Source of the DNA: Eubacteriales bacterium
Lineage (GTDB): Bacteria > Bacillota > Clostridia > Lachnospirales > Lachnospiraceae
Direction of reading: 5' to 3'
Assembly (NCBI GenBank): GCA_030539395.1
Contig: JAUNSC010000003.1
Coordinates: 1 to 64,000 of the forward strand
Length of the DNA: 64,000 nucleotides
Positions within the stretch are counted from its first letter, which is position 1; each line of letters starts with the position of its first letter. Positions 1-8,687 of the stretch are shown here, one piece after another. Both the position numbers and the translations under genes were made by a program. The notes beneath the pieces are model-generated. The model did not search any database. It saw only the letters and a list, made by a program, of their open reading frames with translations, and was not told the origin of the DNA.

Positions 1-201
1 CACGGCAGAGCTTCCGCATTGCTGATGGCTGCGGAAGGTTACGGATTTGAGGATGCAGCCCTTTATTATGACCACCTTATGGAGCATCTGAAATGGAAAA
101 ATCTCGGCCATGTTCTTGCCGGAGGCAACGGTGCTGTGGGCGATATTGAGGGAAAGACTGAACTCCAAAAAGCCTATGAACTTGGGAAATCTATTAAATA
201 A
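1..201 (+). CDS. Flavodoxin-family protein, C-terminal end (partial)
   Basis: The frame is open from the first base of the window to a TAA at 199-201, so this is the last 66 codons of a gene that starts upstream. The visible part begins HGRASALLMAAEGYGFEDAA, followed by an aromatic helix and a small loop AGGNGAVGDIEG. This resembles the C-terminal end of NADPH-dependent FMN reductase/flavodoxin-family proteins, which carry a Trp-containing segment followed by AGGN-type glycines. Such proteins bind FMN and act in the cytoplasm as small redox carriers or quinone/iron-sulfur flavoproteins. The FMN-binding N-terminus lies outside the window, so the exact function cannot be judged. A short GC hairpin with a T-run at 226-249 follows it and may terminate it. 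Confidence 0.55.
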   Translation, partial: HGRASALLMAAEGYGFEDAALYYDHLMEHLKWKNLGHVLAGGNGAVGDIEGKTELQKAYELGKSIK

Positions 202-479
202 AACATATTAAGAGGTTAGGCGACCGAGCCTTTGAAAACGGCTTCTTTTTCGCAGTGATTGCAGGCTGTCGGAAAGCCGGTCTATAATATGGTGACACAG
301 ATTACGGGCGCAGCTTTCAATATCCGTTTGATCTAATGGAAAAGTAATCTTTACGGTTCCTAGTGCAGAAATTGCAGAGAAAGGTAAATAATGGAACGGT
401 GATTTTGAGAATCTGCGTGCTTTCTGAACCGATTTTTGGAGCCTGTGTGATTTTAAATGGTATTTGTGGAATGGAAAAG

Positions 480-508
480 TTGCTTTTCAGGAAATGAGAT
501 GTTATACT
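480..508 (+). promoter_or_regulatory. Promoter of ROK regulator A
   Basis: TTGCTT at 480-485 and TATACT at 503-508 are separated by 17 bases, which fits a vegetative sigma promoter. The expected transcription start falls near 515, directly upstream of the palindrome at 518-530. Confidence 0.5.
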
Positions 509-517
509 AAAGAAAAC

Positions 518-530
518 ACTTTAATAAAGT
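518..530. promoter_or_regulatory. Candidate ROK operator, regulator copy
   Basis: ACTTTA-A-TAAAGT is a perfect 13-base palindrome directly after the -10 element. The 14-mer TTTAATAAAGTATA (520-533) recurs exactly at 1846-1859 in front of the dehydrogenase gene. An identical site before both the regulator and its neighbour suggests binding by the ROK repressor and autoregulation. Confidence 0.5.
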
Positions 531-544
531 ATAGGTGGTATGAC

Positions 545-1672
545 ATGGAAATGAAGCAGGCAACAAACATGGAGGTAAAGAAGAAAAACAGAAATCGTGT
601 TTTCCGGTATATTTGCAGGCATGGAACTGTTTCTAATCCGGATATCTCGTATGATATGAAGATGAGTCTGCCCACGGTAACGCAGATTACAAAGGAACTG
701 ATTGAGAAGGGATTCATTGAAGAAAGCGGGGAATTGCAGTCCACAGGTGGAAGACGTGCAAAGGCGTTAACGGCTGCAGTCGATGTGAAACAGGCTGTTG
801 GGCTGGATATTACAAAAAACCATATTAGCTTTGTACTCACGAACCTTACAGGCGTGATTTTAAAATATGTTCGCATTTTTCTTCCATATACACATGGGGA
901 AGCTTATTATCGCAAAGTAAATGAGGAGCTGGAAGGCTTCCTGGATGAAAGCGGTGCTGACCGTAGTAAGATCCTGGGGATTGGTATCTCTTTTCCCGGA
1001 ATCGTGGACCTGGACAGACAGGTGATTACCTATTCCCATATTCTTGGAGTAAGAATGCTGCCTTTTGATTCTGTGAGCTGTTTTTTTCATTATCCCTGTA
1101 TTTTTTTAAATGATGCAAATGCGGGAGCTTATGCGGAAGGAATCTATTCGGATGAAAAAGAACGGTTTTTTTACCTTTCCTTAAGCAATACAGTTGGAGG
1201 GGCGATTTTTGATAATAATGGACTCGTACAGGGGAATCATTTCCGATGCGGGGAAGTTGGGCATATGACTGTGATTCCGGATGGAAGGATATGCTATTGT
1301 GGAAAAAAAGGATGCCTGGATGCGTATTGCAGTGCAGCGATTTTGTCAGATGCGGCAGGCGGAAAGCTGGAAAAGTTTTTTGAACTGTTGGAAAAGAAAG
1401 ACCAAAAGGCGGCAGAAATGTGGGATGCCTATACAGGATTCCTGGCTGTGGCATTAAATAATATCCGTATGGTTCTCGACTGTGATATTGTTCTGGGAGG
1501 ATATGTGGGAAGCTATGCAGAGCCTTATATGTCGGACATATGGAATAAGGTATCGGAGCGGAATACATTTACAGAGGACCGACAATTTGTAAATAGCTGC
1601 AGATATAAGGTGGGGGCGGCAGCGCTTGGAGCAGCATTGGAAGTAATTGAAAATTTTGTAAGGCAGATATAA
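545..1672 (+). CDS. ROK-family transcriptional repressor (module A)
   Basis: A 375-residue ROK (repressor, ORF, kinase) protein. The N-terminus is a winged helix-turn-helix (DISYDMKMSLPTVTQITKEL), followed by a sugar-kinase-fold domain with phosphate-loop and GISFPGIVD motifs. A zinc site CYCGKKGC follows a GH motif. Proteins of this type bind a sugar or polyol and release DNA. The start at 545 is chosen because AGGTGG at 533-538 sits six bases upstream; an upstream in-frame ATG at 464 has no such site and lies before the promoter. The next genes are a zinc dehydrogenase and a GPH symporter, so it probably senses their substrate. The architecture matches the second ROK protein at 11962-13098. 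Confidence 0.9.
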   Translation: MEMKQATNMEVKKKNRNRVFRYICRHGTVSNPDISYDMKMSLPTVTQITKELIEKGFIEESGELQSTGGRRAKALTAAVDVKQAVGLDITKNHISFVLTNLTGVILKYVRIFLPYTHGEAYYRKVNEELEGFLDESGADRSKILGIGISFPGIVDLDRQVITYSHILGVRMLPFDSVSCFFHYPCIFLNDANAGAYAEGIYSDEKERFFYLSLSNTVGGAIFDNNGLVQGNHFRCGEVGHMTVIPDGRICYCGKKGCLDAYCSAAILSDAAGGKLEKFFELLEKKDQKAAEMWDAYTGFLAVALNNIRMVLDCDIVLGGYVGSYAEPYMSDIWNKVSERNTFTEDRQFVNSCRYKVGAAALGAALEVIENFVRQI

Positions 1673-1693
1673 GCGGCACATGGTGCTTGTACA

Positions 1694-1723
1694 GGAGATT
1701 TCAGAAATGGAGTCTCCTTTTTT
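1694..1723 (+). terminator. Terminator of ROK regulator A
   Basis: A nine-base stem, GGAGATTTC (1694-1702) with GGAGTCTCC (1709-1717), pairs fully if two G-U pairs are allowed. It is followed by six T residues. It separates the regulator transcript from the dehydrogenase operon. Confidence 0.75.
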
Positions 1724-1797
1724 GATGCAGTTTTACTAAAATGTAAGACCTGTTTTTGAATATAATGACGAAATAATACTCAATGGATAGGATTATA

Positions 1798-1826
1798 TTG
1801 ACAATATTGAAGAGAGAATATAAAAT
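1798..1826 (+). promoter_or_regulatory. Promoter of the dehydrogenase/symporter operon
   Basis: TTGACA (1798-1803) and TAAAAT (1821-1826) are 17 bases apart. The candidate ROK operator at 1846-1859 lies just downstream, where a bound repressor would block the polymerase. Confidence 0.65.
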
Positions 1827-1845
1827 AAGAAACATAATAAAACTA

Positions 1846-1859
1846 TTTAATAAAGTATA
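1846..1859. promoter_or_regulatory. Candidate ROK operator, operon copy
   Basis: TTTAATAAAGTATA is identical to 520-533 upstream of the ROK gene. The palindrome around it is slightly imperfect (TATTTA-A-TAAAGT). Position and repetition are seen directly; binding by the ROK protein is inferred. Confidence 0.45.
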
Positions 1860-1891
1860 AATAAAAGTAAATAAAAAAGGAGAAAATGGAA

Positions 1892-2941
1892 ATGGAAGGA
1901 AAAATGAAAGTGGCAGTCATGTTGGGGATCGGAAAGATGGGATTTGAGGAACGTGATATTCCAAAAACAAAGGACGACGAGGTTCTGGTGAAGCTGGAGT
2001 ATGTAGGTATCTGTGGAAGTGATCTGCATTATTATGAAACAGGAGCTATCGGGGATTATGTGGTGGAACCGCCCTTTGTCCTTGGACACGAGCCAGGTGG
2101 AACTGTTGTTGAGGTAGGCAAAAATGTAAAGCATTTGAAGGTTGGCGACAGGGTGGCTCTGGAGCCGGGAAAAACCTGTGGACATTGTGAATTTTGTAAA
2201 ACAGGACGTTATAATTTGTGTCCGGATGTTGTTTTCTTTGCAACACCTCCGGTGGATGGGGTATTTCAGGAGTATGTTGCTCATGAAGCTGATCTGTGTT
2301 TTAAGTTACCGGACAATGTAAGTACACTGGAGGGGGCTTTGATTGAGCCGTTGGCGGTCGGATTCCATGCAGCTATCCAGGGGGATGCACATCTTGGGCA
2401 GAGAGCAGTTGTCATGGGCGCAGGATGTATTGGCCTTGTTTCCATGATGGCATTGAAAGCAAGAGGTGTATCGGAAGTATATGTGGTAGACATTATGGAG
2501 AAGCGCCTTGACAAGGCTTTGGAGCTGGGAGCTGCCGGGGTAATCAATGGAGCCAGGGAGGATGTGCTGGAAAGGGTGAAGGAACTGACAAATGGGGCTG
2601 GTATGGATTTGGTGATTGAGACAGCGGGAACCGAAATCACTACAAGACAGGCAATTCATATGGCAAAAAAAGGTTCCAATATCGTTCTTGTGGGTTACAG
2701 CAAGAGTGGAGAAATGACGCTTCCGATGAGCCTTGCGCTGGATAAAGAACTGACTTTTAAGACCGTATTCCGCTACCGTCATATTTATCCGATGGCTATT
2801 GATGCGGTTGCGGCAGGAAAAGTAAACTTAAAGAGTATTGTAACGGATGTGTTTGCGCTTGATGAAGCACAGAAGGCGATGGATTATAGTGTGAATAATA
2901 AAGCAGATATTGTGAAAGCCGTTATTCGAATTGCAGAGTAA
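1892..2941 (+). CDS. Zinc-dependent polyol (sorbitol/xylitol-type) dehydrogenase
   Basis: A 349-residue medium-chain dehydrogenase. The catalytic zinc ligands are Cys41 in GICGSD and the His-Glu pair 66-67 in LGHEPGG. The structural zinc lobe has four cysteines in the pattern C-x2-C-x2-C-x7-C (residues 96-110). An NAD-binding GAGCIG motif lies near 170. The closest familiar group is sorbitol/xylitol dehydrogenase, which oxidises a polyol to a ketose with NAD. AAGGAG at 1877-1882 is too close to the ATG at 1886 and suits the one at 1892. It is followed by a GPH symporter and preceded by a ROK repressor, so it probably oxidises the imported sugar alcohol or sugar. The exact substrate cannot be read from the sequence. 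Confidence 0.88.
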   Translation: MEGKMKVAVMLGIGKMGFEERDIPKTKDDEVLVKLEYVGICGSDLHYYETGAIGDYVVEPPFVLGHEPGGTVVEVGKNVKHLKVGDRVALEPGKTCGHCEFCKTGRYNLCPDVVFFATPPVDGVFQEYVAHEADLCFKLPDNVSTLEGALIEPLAVGFHAAIQGDAHLGQRAVVMGAGCIGLVSMMALKARGVSEVYVVDIMEKRLDKALELGAAGVINGAREDVLERVKELTNGAGMDLVIETAGTEITTRQAIHMAKKGSNIVLVGYSKSGEMTLPMSLALDKELTFKTVFRYRHIYPMAIDAVAAGKVNLKSIVTDVFALDEAQKAMDYSVNNKADIVKAVIRIAE

Positions 2942-3036
2942 GGCCAGAAATGGGGTAAGATTTTTTACAATTACGTGACCAGACCTGGAAAAAGTAGAAT
3001 TCAGCCAGTATTTATAAATGATAAAGAGGGATTATA

Positions 3037-4410
3037 ATGAATCAGAAAAATACAAATGTAAAAGTGCCGTTAATCAGTAAGATTGCATATGGCATGGGTG
3101 ATGTAGGATGTAATTTCAGCTGGATGTTTGTAGGAAATTTCCTGATGATTTTTTACACCGATGTTTTTGGAATTGGTATGGGTGCAGTTGCGGGACTGAT
3201 GCTATTTTCTCGCTTTTGGGATGCCATTAATGATCCGGTTATTGGCGGGTTAAGTGATAAGACAAACACAAGGTGGGGAAGATACAGACCGTGGCTGTTG
3301 ATTGCGGCGCCATTGACGGCTATTATATTGATTTTGACTTTTTGGGCGCATCCAGACTGGTCATCTCCCTCTAAAATTATTTATATGGCAGTTACATATT
3401 GTATTCTTGTATTGGGCTATACTTGTGTGAATATTCCATACGGGACACTATGCGGGGCGATGACACAGAATATTGAAGAGCGGGCTGAAATCAATACATT
3501 TCGTTCTGTCAGTGCGATGATTGCTATTGGTATTATCAATATTGTGACAGTTCCGCTGATTGGAGCGTTTGGCAATGGAAATGATAAGAGAGGTTATTTG
3601 CTGATTGCTGTTTTATATGGATGTATTTTTGCTGCATGTCATATTTTCTGTTTTGCAAAAACAAAAGAAGTGGTGAAAGTACCGGAGAAAGAAAAAATTT
3701 CTTTGAAAGTGCAGTTGGAAGCGGTTATAAAGAATCGTCCATATATGATTGCTGTGGCAGGGCAATTTCTGTTTGGGGTAACTCTTTACGGAAGAAATGC
3801 AGATGCGTTGTATTATTTTACTTATGTAGAGGGAAATAAGGCGTTATTCAGCACCTATTCCATGTTTATCATCATTCCATCCATTATAGGTGCTGCCTGC
3901 TTTCCTTTTGTGTTCCGGCTTACCAATAATAAGGGGCGTTCTGCATCTGTTTTTGCACTGTTAACCGGAATCAGCATGTTCTGTATGTACTTTTTCACGG
4001 TTGGGGAATCACCAGTTCCATTTTATTCATTCTCCTGCCTGTCACAGTTTTTCTTTTCCGGATTTAATACGGCTATTTATGCGATTGTCCCTGATTGCGT
4101 GGAGTATGGGGAATGGAAGACAGGACTTAGAAATGATGGATTTCAATATGCATTCATTTCATTGGGAAATAAAATTGGAATGGCTATTGGAACTTCCGTT
4201 CTTGCAGGAGTTTTGGGTATGTTTGGATATGCTGCAAATCAACAGCAGAATACGGCGGTGTTAGCTGTTATAAAACATTCGTTTACGACTGTTCCGGGAA
4301 TGCTTTGGATTATAACGGCTGCAGTTCTGTATTTTTATCGTTTGAACAAGAAAACGTATAATAAAATTGTAGAAGAAATACAGGTGAGAAAGGCTGTTCC
4401 ATACTTATAA
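3037..4410 (+). CDS. GPH-family sugar:cation symporter (module A)
   Basis: A 457-residue integral membrane protein with about 12 hydrophobic segments. The N-terminus IAYGMGDVGCNFSWMFVGNF followed by FYTDVFGI, and the loop DAINDPVIGGLSDKTNTRWGRYRPW, are signatures of the glycoside-pentoside-hexuronide symporters (MelB/XynB/UidB relatives). They import glycosides, pentosides or hexuronides with Na+ or H+. A GAGGG ribosome binding site precedes the ATG. It lies 95 bases after the dehydrogenase with no terminator between, so the two are probably cotranscribed. A paralogue with the same regulator type lies at 14168-15505. Confidence 0.92.
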   Translation: MNQKNTNVKVPLISKIAYGMGDVGCNFSWMFVGNFLMIFYTDVFGIGMGAVAGLMLFSRFWDAINDPVIGGLSDKTNTRWGRYRPWLLIAAPLTAIILILTFWAHPDWSSPSKIIYMAVTYCILVLGYTCVNIPYGTLCGAMTQNIEERAEINTFRSVSAMIAIGIINIVTVPLIGAFGNGNDKRGYLLIAVLYGCIFAACHIFCFAKTKEVVKVPEKEKISLKVQLEAVIKNRPYMIAVAGQFLFGVTLYGRNADALYYFTYVEGNKALFSTYSMFIIIPSIIGAACFPFVFRLTNNKGRSASVFALLTGISMFCMYFFTVGESPVPFYSFSCLSQFFFSGFNTAIYAIVPDCVEYGEWKTGLRNDGFQYAFISLGNKIGMAIGTSVLAGVLGMFGYAANQQQNTAVLAVIKHSFTTVPGMLWIITAAVLYFYRLNKKTYNKIVEEIQVRKAVPYL

Positions 4411-4420
4411 GAGTGATTGA

Positions 4421-4798
4421 GAATTGTCCGAAAAAGGTAATCGGATGAAAAATAACTACAGAGCCGCATACAGATATGGGTATTCTGACTGGGCAACCAC
4501 AGCCATTCCTGCTGATGTAAAAACTATGTGGTATCGGTTTAGCCGCAGACAAGATGATTACTGCATCGAGTGTTCGATGGATGGGGAGAAATTCTCTCAG
4601 ATGCGTATTTGCCATATGTGGGAGGGCGCGGAAACGATTCGATTCGGAATCTATGCATGCAGCCCGGAGGATTCCGGTTCTACAATTGTCTTTACGGATA
4701 TTTTGTATAATGATGCTAAAAAGCCATGGCACTGCTCCTTCAGGAGCAGAGTCATGGCTTTTAAAGACTGTTTCAGAGAGTGCCAATATGTTTTTTAG
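4421..4798 (+). pseudogene. Truncated DUF1349 (laminin-G-like) protein remnant
   Basis: The reading frame encodes the C-terminal half of a DUF1349 domain: SDWATTAIPADV, WYRFSRRQDDYCIECSMDG, and MRICHMWEGAETIRFGIYAC. Intact DUF1349 proteins are about 190-200 residues and have a complete concanavalin-like beta sandwich; the first half is missing here. A short product could start at ATG 4445 (117 residues, weak AAGG upstream). The frame reads into the terminator hairpin at 4719-4762, and residues after KKPWH do not look like the family. I read this as a gene that lost its 5' half by deletion next to the symporter. DUF1349 proteins often accompany glycoside catabolic genes. Confidence 0.6.
4719..4762. 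terminator. Bidirectional terminator between convergent genes
   Basis: Twenty-base arms (4719-4738 and 4743-4762) around a TTCA loop pair with only two mismatches. The A-run on one side and T-run on the other let it work in both directions: for module A on the + strand and for the kinase-like gene ending at 4795 on the - strand. Confidence 0.75.
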
Positions 4799-5361
4799 TA
4801 TAGATTTTTAAGGATTTCGACGCACTTATCAATTCCAAGTATGCCGCTATTTAAGCACAGGTGATAGTTTTGAGCGTGTCCCCATTTCATATCGGTGTAG
4901 AAACGATGATAGGCTGCGCGGCGTTTATCTTTCTCTTTCAGACGGCGTTCAGGAGATTCTTTTTGGTCCCCATATACCTTTACAATTCGCTCGGCCCGAT
5001 ATTCCATGCTGGCGTGAATAAATACGTTCAGGCAGTCTGCTCTGTCCTTTAAAATGTAGTCGGCACATCTGCCGACGATAACGCAGGAACTTTTCTCTGC
5101 CAGTTCGAGGATAACTTTTCGCTGAATCAGCCACAATTTGTCCTGATTTGTCGGTCCCATAGCACGACTGGACAGCCAGCCTCCTGTCGCGTCTTCACCT
5201 TCTTCTTTGATATAATTTGCTGCAAATCCGCTTTCCTCAGCAATTTTTTCAATCAGTTCGGCATCATAGCATGGGATGCCAAGCTTTTCAGCAGTTTTTT
5301 TTCCGATTGTACGCCCGCCGCTGCCGAATTCACGGCTGATTGTAATAATTCTGTTACTCAT
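4795..5361 (-). CDS. Cytidylate-kinase-like family protein
   Basis: 188 residues with an N-terminal P-loop ITISREFGSGGRTIGKK, the form typical of the cytidylate-kinase-2 (Cytidylate_kin2) group rather than housekeeping CMP kinase. DAELIEKIAEESGF and a lid-like Arg-rich stretch (ERRLKEKDKRRAAYHRFYTDMKWG) are also typical. It presumably transfers phosphate from ATP to a small nucleotide-like substrate, but members of this group often have no proven substrate. The ATG abuts the stop codon of the MATE gene (5362-5364), so the pair forms one transcript and may be translationally coupled. Association with a MATE exporter is common in Clostridia, but the reason is unknown. Confidence 0.8.
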   Translation of the reverse strand: MSNRIITISREFGSGGRTIGKKTAEKLGIPCYDAELIEKIAEESGFAANYIKEEGEDATGGWLSSRAMGPTNQDKLWLIQRKVILELAEKSSCVIVGRCADYILKDRADCLNVFIHASMEYRAERIVKVYGDQKESPERRLKEKDKRRAAYHRFYTDMKWGHAQNYHLCLNSGILGIDKCVEILKNLY

Positions 5362-6786
5362 TTAGTTTGCCTCCTTTAATCTTTTAATATCTTTATCAGT
5401 GCTGAGTTCTTTATAAGTTCTTTGAATAATAATAACCGCAAAAATAAATGTCAGTATGTCGGCTGTCGGGAAAGAATACAATAAACCATCCAATCCAAAG
5501 AAAATCGGGAGAATCACAGGCAGGAAGACGCCAAAAATGATTTCACGGGTAAGAGAAATCAAAGTGGATTCCACCGCCTTTCCTAAAGCCTGCAGGTAGA
5601 TAAAAGTACCTTTGTTTACTGTGGCAAGAATCATCATGCATAGATAAATACGGAAACTTTTTACCGCGAAATCAGTATAATATGAGCTTTCGTTTGCAGC
5701 ACCAAAAATCATGATTAGTTGAGTCGGGAACAGCTCAACAATCAGAAGAGCAACTGCTCCCACAGCTGCTTCAGCAATAAGCAGATTAGTAAAAAGTGCC
5801 CGGGCCCTGTCTTTGCGCTTAGCACCGATATTATAGCCGACAACAGGAATACAGCCGGCTGCCATACCGACAGAGATGGAAATGGCAATCTGGAAGAATT
5901 TCATAACAATGCCCAGCACTGCCAAAGGGATCTGGGCATATTCCGACTGACCAAATACCGCATCCATAGCACCATATTTAGTGCACATGTTTTGAACTGC
6001 CGCCATGGAAATGACAAGCGAAATCTGGGACAGAAAACTGGTAATTCCAAGTATCAGGAATTTTTTCATCAGGTGGCCCCACAAACCAAAGCTGCCTTTA
6101 CTGAGTTTGACAGCTTTCATATGAAATAAATACCATACTGAAAGTCCTGCAGTAAGTATCTGTCCGATTACGGTTGCAATAGCAGCACCCATCATCCCCA
6201 TTTTCATGGGAAAAATGAAAACAGGGTCAAGGATGATGTTAGTGATTGCACCTGCAACGGTTGCAAACATGGCAAATTTGGGGCTGCCATCGGAACGGAT
6301 GATCGGATTCATAGCCTGGCCAAACATGTAGAATGGAATGCCAAGAGAAATCCAGAAGAAATATTCCTCTGCGCAGGCATAAGTCTCCGGATTCACTTTT
6401 CCACCAAAGAAAGTCAGGATATTTTCCATAAATATCAGATAGATTGATGTCAAAATAAGACTGCTAATGATGCAGAGCAATATAGAATTGCCGATACTCC
6501 TGTGTGCATCTTCTTTTTTTCCGGCACCAAGGCTGATGCTGACAAAAGCACAGCATCCATCGCCAATCATTACGGCAATTGAGAGTGCAACAACAGTCAG
6601 CGGGAATACAACTGTGTTGGCTGCATTACCGTAAGAACCCAGGTAATTCGCATTTGCGATGAAAATCTGGTCTACGATGTTATACAACGCAGCAACCAGA
6701 AGAGAAATAATGCAGGGAATTGCATATTTCCGCATTAATTTGCCTATTTTTTCTGTTTCCAGAAAAGAGTTAGATTTTTCGTTCAT
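5362..6786 (-). CDS. MATE-family efflux transporter
   Basis: 474 residues with about 12 membrane segments and the MATE hallmarks IGKLMRKYAIPCIISLLVAALYNIVDQIFI, DGSPKFAM and GYNIGAKR. MATE proteins expel cationic compounds or metabolites in exchange for Na+ or H+. The start at 6786 is supported by GGAGGT a few bases upstream; an in-frame start at 6858 would lack one. It is transcribed with the downstream kinase-like gene. The substrate is not predictable from the sequence. Two other MATE genes in this window (24924 and 50019) are separate branches with different regulators. Confidence 0.9.
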   Translation of the reverse strand: MNEKSNSFLETEKIGKLMRKYAIPCIISLLVAALYNIVDQIFIANANYLGSYGNAANTVVFPLTVVALSIAVMIGDGCCAFVSISLGAGKKEDAHRSIGNSILLCIISSLILTSIYLIFMENILTFFGGKVNPETYACAEEYFFWISLGIPFYMFGQAMNPIIRSDGSPKFAMFATVAGAITNIILDPVFIFPMKMGMMGAAIATVIGQILTAGLSVWYLFHMKAVKLSKGSFGLWGHLMKKFLILGITSFLSQISLVISMAAVQNMCTKYGAMDAVFGQSEYAQIPLAVLGIVMKFFQIAISISVGMAAGCIPVVGYNIGAKRKDRARALFTNLLIAEAAVGAVALLIVELFPTQLIMIFGAANESSYYTDFAVKSFRIYLCMMILATVNKGTFIYLQALGKAVESTLISLTREIIFGVFLPVILPIFFGLDGLLYSFPTADILTFIFAVIIIQRTYKELSTDKDIKRLKEAN

Positions 6787-6936
6787 TTTTGTTTTACCTC
6801 CAGCATTACAGAAAAAGTGTGCAGTCAAGAGAGCTGGACTTATGCCTCCTGGCCGCACACTTCATACTGCGTTATTTATTTTAATATTTTTTGGCGAAGA
6901 TCTGCTGCATTCTCAGCTGATCATCTCAAAAAAATA

Positions 6937-6980
6937 AACGTGTAGCAAGTAACTGGAATTACGCAGTCACGCTACACGTT
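6937..6980 (-). terminator. Terminator of the NSS transporter gene
   Basis: On the minus strand AACGTGTAGC (6980-6971) pairs with GCTACACGTT (6946-6937), with an inner partly paired segment. It is followed by TATTTTTTT. It ends the transcript of the transporter at 7079-8482 before the MATE gene. Confidence 0.75.
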
Positions 6981-7022
6981 GTGTAAGTATTATACGGAAA
7001 ACTTTCAAAAATGTCAAGTCAC

Positions 7023-7068
7023 CTGCACAAAATCTGTTTCAACACACTGCACAAAATCTGTTTCAACA
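7023..7068. repeat. Two-copy direct repeat, period 24
   Basis: The 22-mer beginning CTGCACAAAATC is present at 7023-7044 and again, unchanged, at 7047-7068, separated by CA. It lies just past the stop codon of the NSS transporter. Two copies are too few for a CRISPR; replication slippage is the simplest origin. Confidence 0.8.
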
Positions 7069-7078
7069 GCTGAAAAAT

Positions 7079-8482
7079 CTATTTAAGGATATTTAAAAGT
7101 CCGGTAGATTGTATAAACAGCACTGCCATCATAATCGGAGTAATATATCGGATCATAACGATATAAAGTTTTTTGCGGCGAAATGAATGTCCGCTTGATT
7201 CCATTTCCTCTACGATCCATTTAGGTTTTATGATCCAGCCGACAAAGATACAGGTCAGCAGGGAGATAAACGGCATCAAAAGGCTGTTGCTGATGTAATC
7301 CATTAAATCCAGTAATTGTGCTGTCTGACCGTTTGGAAGCGGCAGTTCAAAATACAGAACATTGTAACCCAGACAAATGATGAATGCTGCAACGGCCGAA
7401 AGTATACCGATCATTATACTGGTACGCTGACGGGAAGCATGAAAGAGTTCCATGCAGTTTGCAACCAGAGTCTCCATGATCGACACGCAGGATGTTATTG
7501 CAGCAAAGGCAACCATGATGAAGAAAACCAGCCCTATGATCGTTCCGGCTTTTCCCATGGAATCAAATACCCTGGGCAGAGAGACAAACATCAGACTCGG
7601 ACCGAAAGCCATTCCCTCGGTACCGGAAAAAACATAAACAGCGGGTATGATCATCAATCCGGCTAAGAGGGCAACTCCGGTATCAAAAAATTCGATCTGA
7701 CTGATGGAACTGCTGAGGTTTACATCTTTTTTTACATATGACCCGTAAGTGATCATAATACCCATGGAAACACTGAGGGAGAAGAACAACTGGCTCATGG
7801 CATCTAACAGGATTTTCAGAAAGCGGGATAGAGTTAAGCCGTCCAGATTCGGAATCAGATAGACGACAGCCCCATCAAGGCCGGTTCTGGTAACACCATT
7901 GTTGTCGGTATAGTGCAGCGTCAGTGAAAAGAGTGAGATTCCAATAATCATAAGAATCAGCCCGGGCATAATGATTTTGGAAAATTTTTCAATTCCTTTT
8001 TCAACTCCACAATAGACGATGAATGCAGTCACTGCCAGGAATACCAGCATGAAAACAACGGGTGCAGCTTTCGAAGTAATAAAATCAGTAAAATATCCGT
8101 CCTGCGCAGCATCTGCCCCTTTATTAGTTACATAGACTGCGATATATTTTGTTACCCAGCCGCCAATTACAGAGTAGTAAGTCATGATAAATGCCGGAAC
8201 AAGAAAAGTCAGCTTTCCAAGAAAGCTCCAGCCGGTCCGAATACTTCCAAAAGCTTTTAGTGCATTTTTTTGGGTACGGCGTCCTATGGCAATATCTGTT
8301 GTAAGCAGAGTGAAACCAAATGTCAGGACAAGAACAAGATATACAACGATAAACAGACCTCCTCCGTCTTTCGCTGCCAGATAAGGAAAACGCCATATAT
8401 TTCCCACACCTACCGCGCTGCCTGCAGCAGACAGGATGAAACCGATTGAACTGCTGAAACCGCCTTTTTTTTCTTTTTCCAT
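7079..8482 (-). CDS. NSS-family sodium-dependent amino-acid-type transporter (copy 1)
   Basis: 467 residues with about 11-12 membrane segments. The N-terminal motif FILSAAGSAVGVGNIWRFPY is the Na+-binding first helix of neurotransmitter:sodium symporters (LeuT fold), and the sixth-helix FFSLSVSMGIMITYGSY is also recognisable. These transporters take up amino acids or related amines with Na+. GGGAGGT lies six bases upstream of the ATG. A promoter is visible at 8518-8546 and the gene is divergent from an XRE regulator, which is probably its controller. A paralogue lies at 45860-47230. Confidence 0.93.
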   Translation of the reverse strand: MEKEKKGGFSSSIGFILSAAGSAVGVGNIWRFPYLAAKDGGGLFIVVYLVLVLTFGFTLLTTDIAIGRRTQKNALKAFGSIRTGWSFLGKLTFLVPAFIMTYYSVIGGWVTKYIAVYVTNKGADAAQDGYFTDFITSKAAPVVFMLVFLAVTAFIVYCGVEKGIEKFSKIIMPGLILMIIGISLFSLTLHYTDNNGVTRTGLDGAVVYLIPNLDGLTLSRFLKILLDAMSQLFFSLSVSMGIMITYGSYVKKDVNLSSSISQIEFFDTGVALLAGLMIIPAVYVFSGTEGMAFGPSLMFVSLPRVFDSMGKAGTIIGLVFFIMVAFAAITSCVSIMETLVANCMELFHASRQRTSIMIGILSAVAAFIICLGYNVLYFELPLPNGQTAQLLDLMDYISNSLLMPFISLLTCIFVGWIIKPKWIVEEMESSGHSFRRKKLYIVMIRYITPIMMAVLFIQSTGLLNILK

Positions 8483-8517
8483 TTGAAACCTCCCGGAATT
8501 TATTTCGATAAATTTTT

Positions 8518-8546
8518 ATTATAACTATAATATCGTCATGATGCAA
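8518..8546 (-). promoter_or_regulatory. Promoter of NSS transporter copy 1
   Basis: Read on the minus strand, TTGCAT (8546-8541) and TATAAT (8523-8518) are separated by 17 bases. The -10 lies 36 bases upstream of the ATG. Confidence 0.65.
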
Positions 8547-8687
8547 AGTTTGGAATGTTTCATATAAATAAATTTTTTTGAAAAAAGTTTCGTTAAAATA
8601 GAAATTCTGCTATAATGAATCTGATTTTAAAGAAAAATGTGTTTTTTCGGATAAAAATGTATATTTTAAAGAAACCTGGAGGGTGTA

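Larger units (their letters stand above)
202..544. other. Intergenic region without an intact gene
   Basis: These 343 bases hold no long open frame. A weak stem (GAGCC at 226-230 with GGCTT at 240-244) followed by CTTTTT may end the upstream flavoprotein transcript. Short open pieces occur on the + strand, for example an ATG at 289 and a piece near 340-390 reading VIFTVPSAEIAEKGK. They are interrupted by stops and I cannot assign them to a family. They could be remains of a decayed gene. The last 65 bases carry the promoter and operator of the ROK regulator. Confidence 0.4.

Noticed and set aside
289-390. Short peptide genes in the 202-544 interval
   Set aside because: The open pieces are under 20 codons, lack ribosome sites and match nothing I recognise.
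7023-7068. Tandem repeat as a possible CRISPR start
   Set aside because: Only two units, with a two-base spacer and no cas genes; it is a simple duplication.
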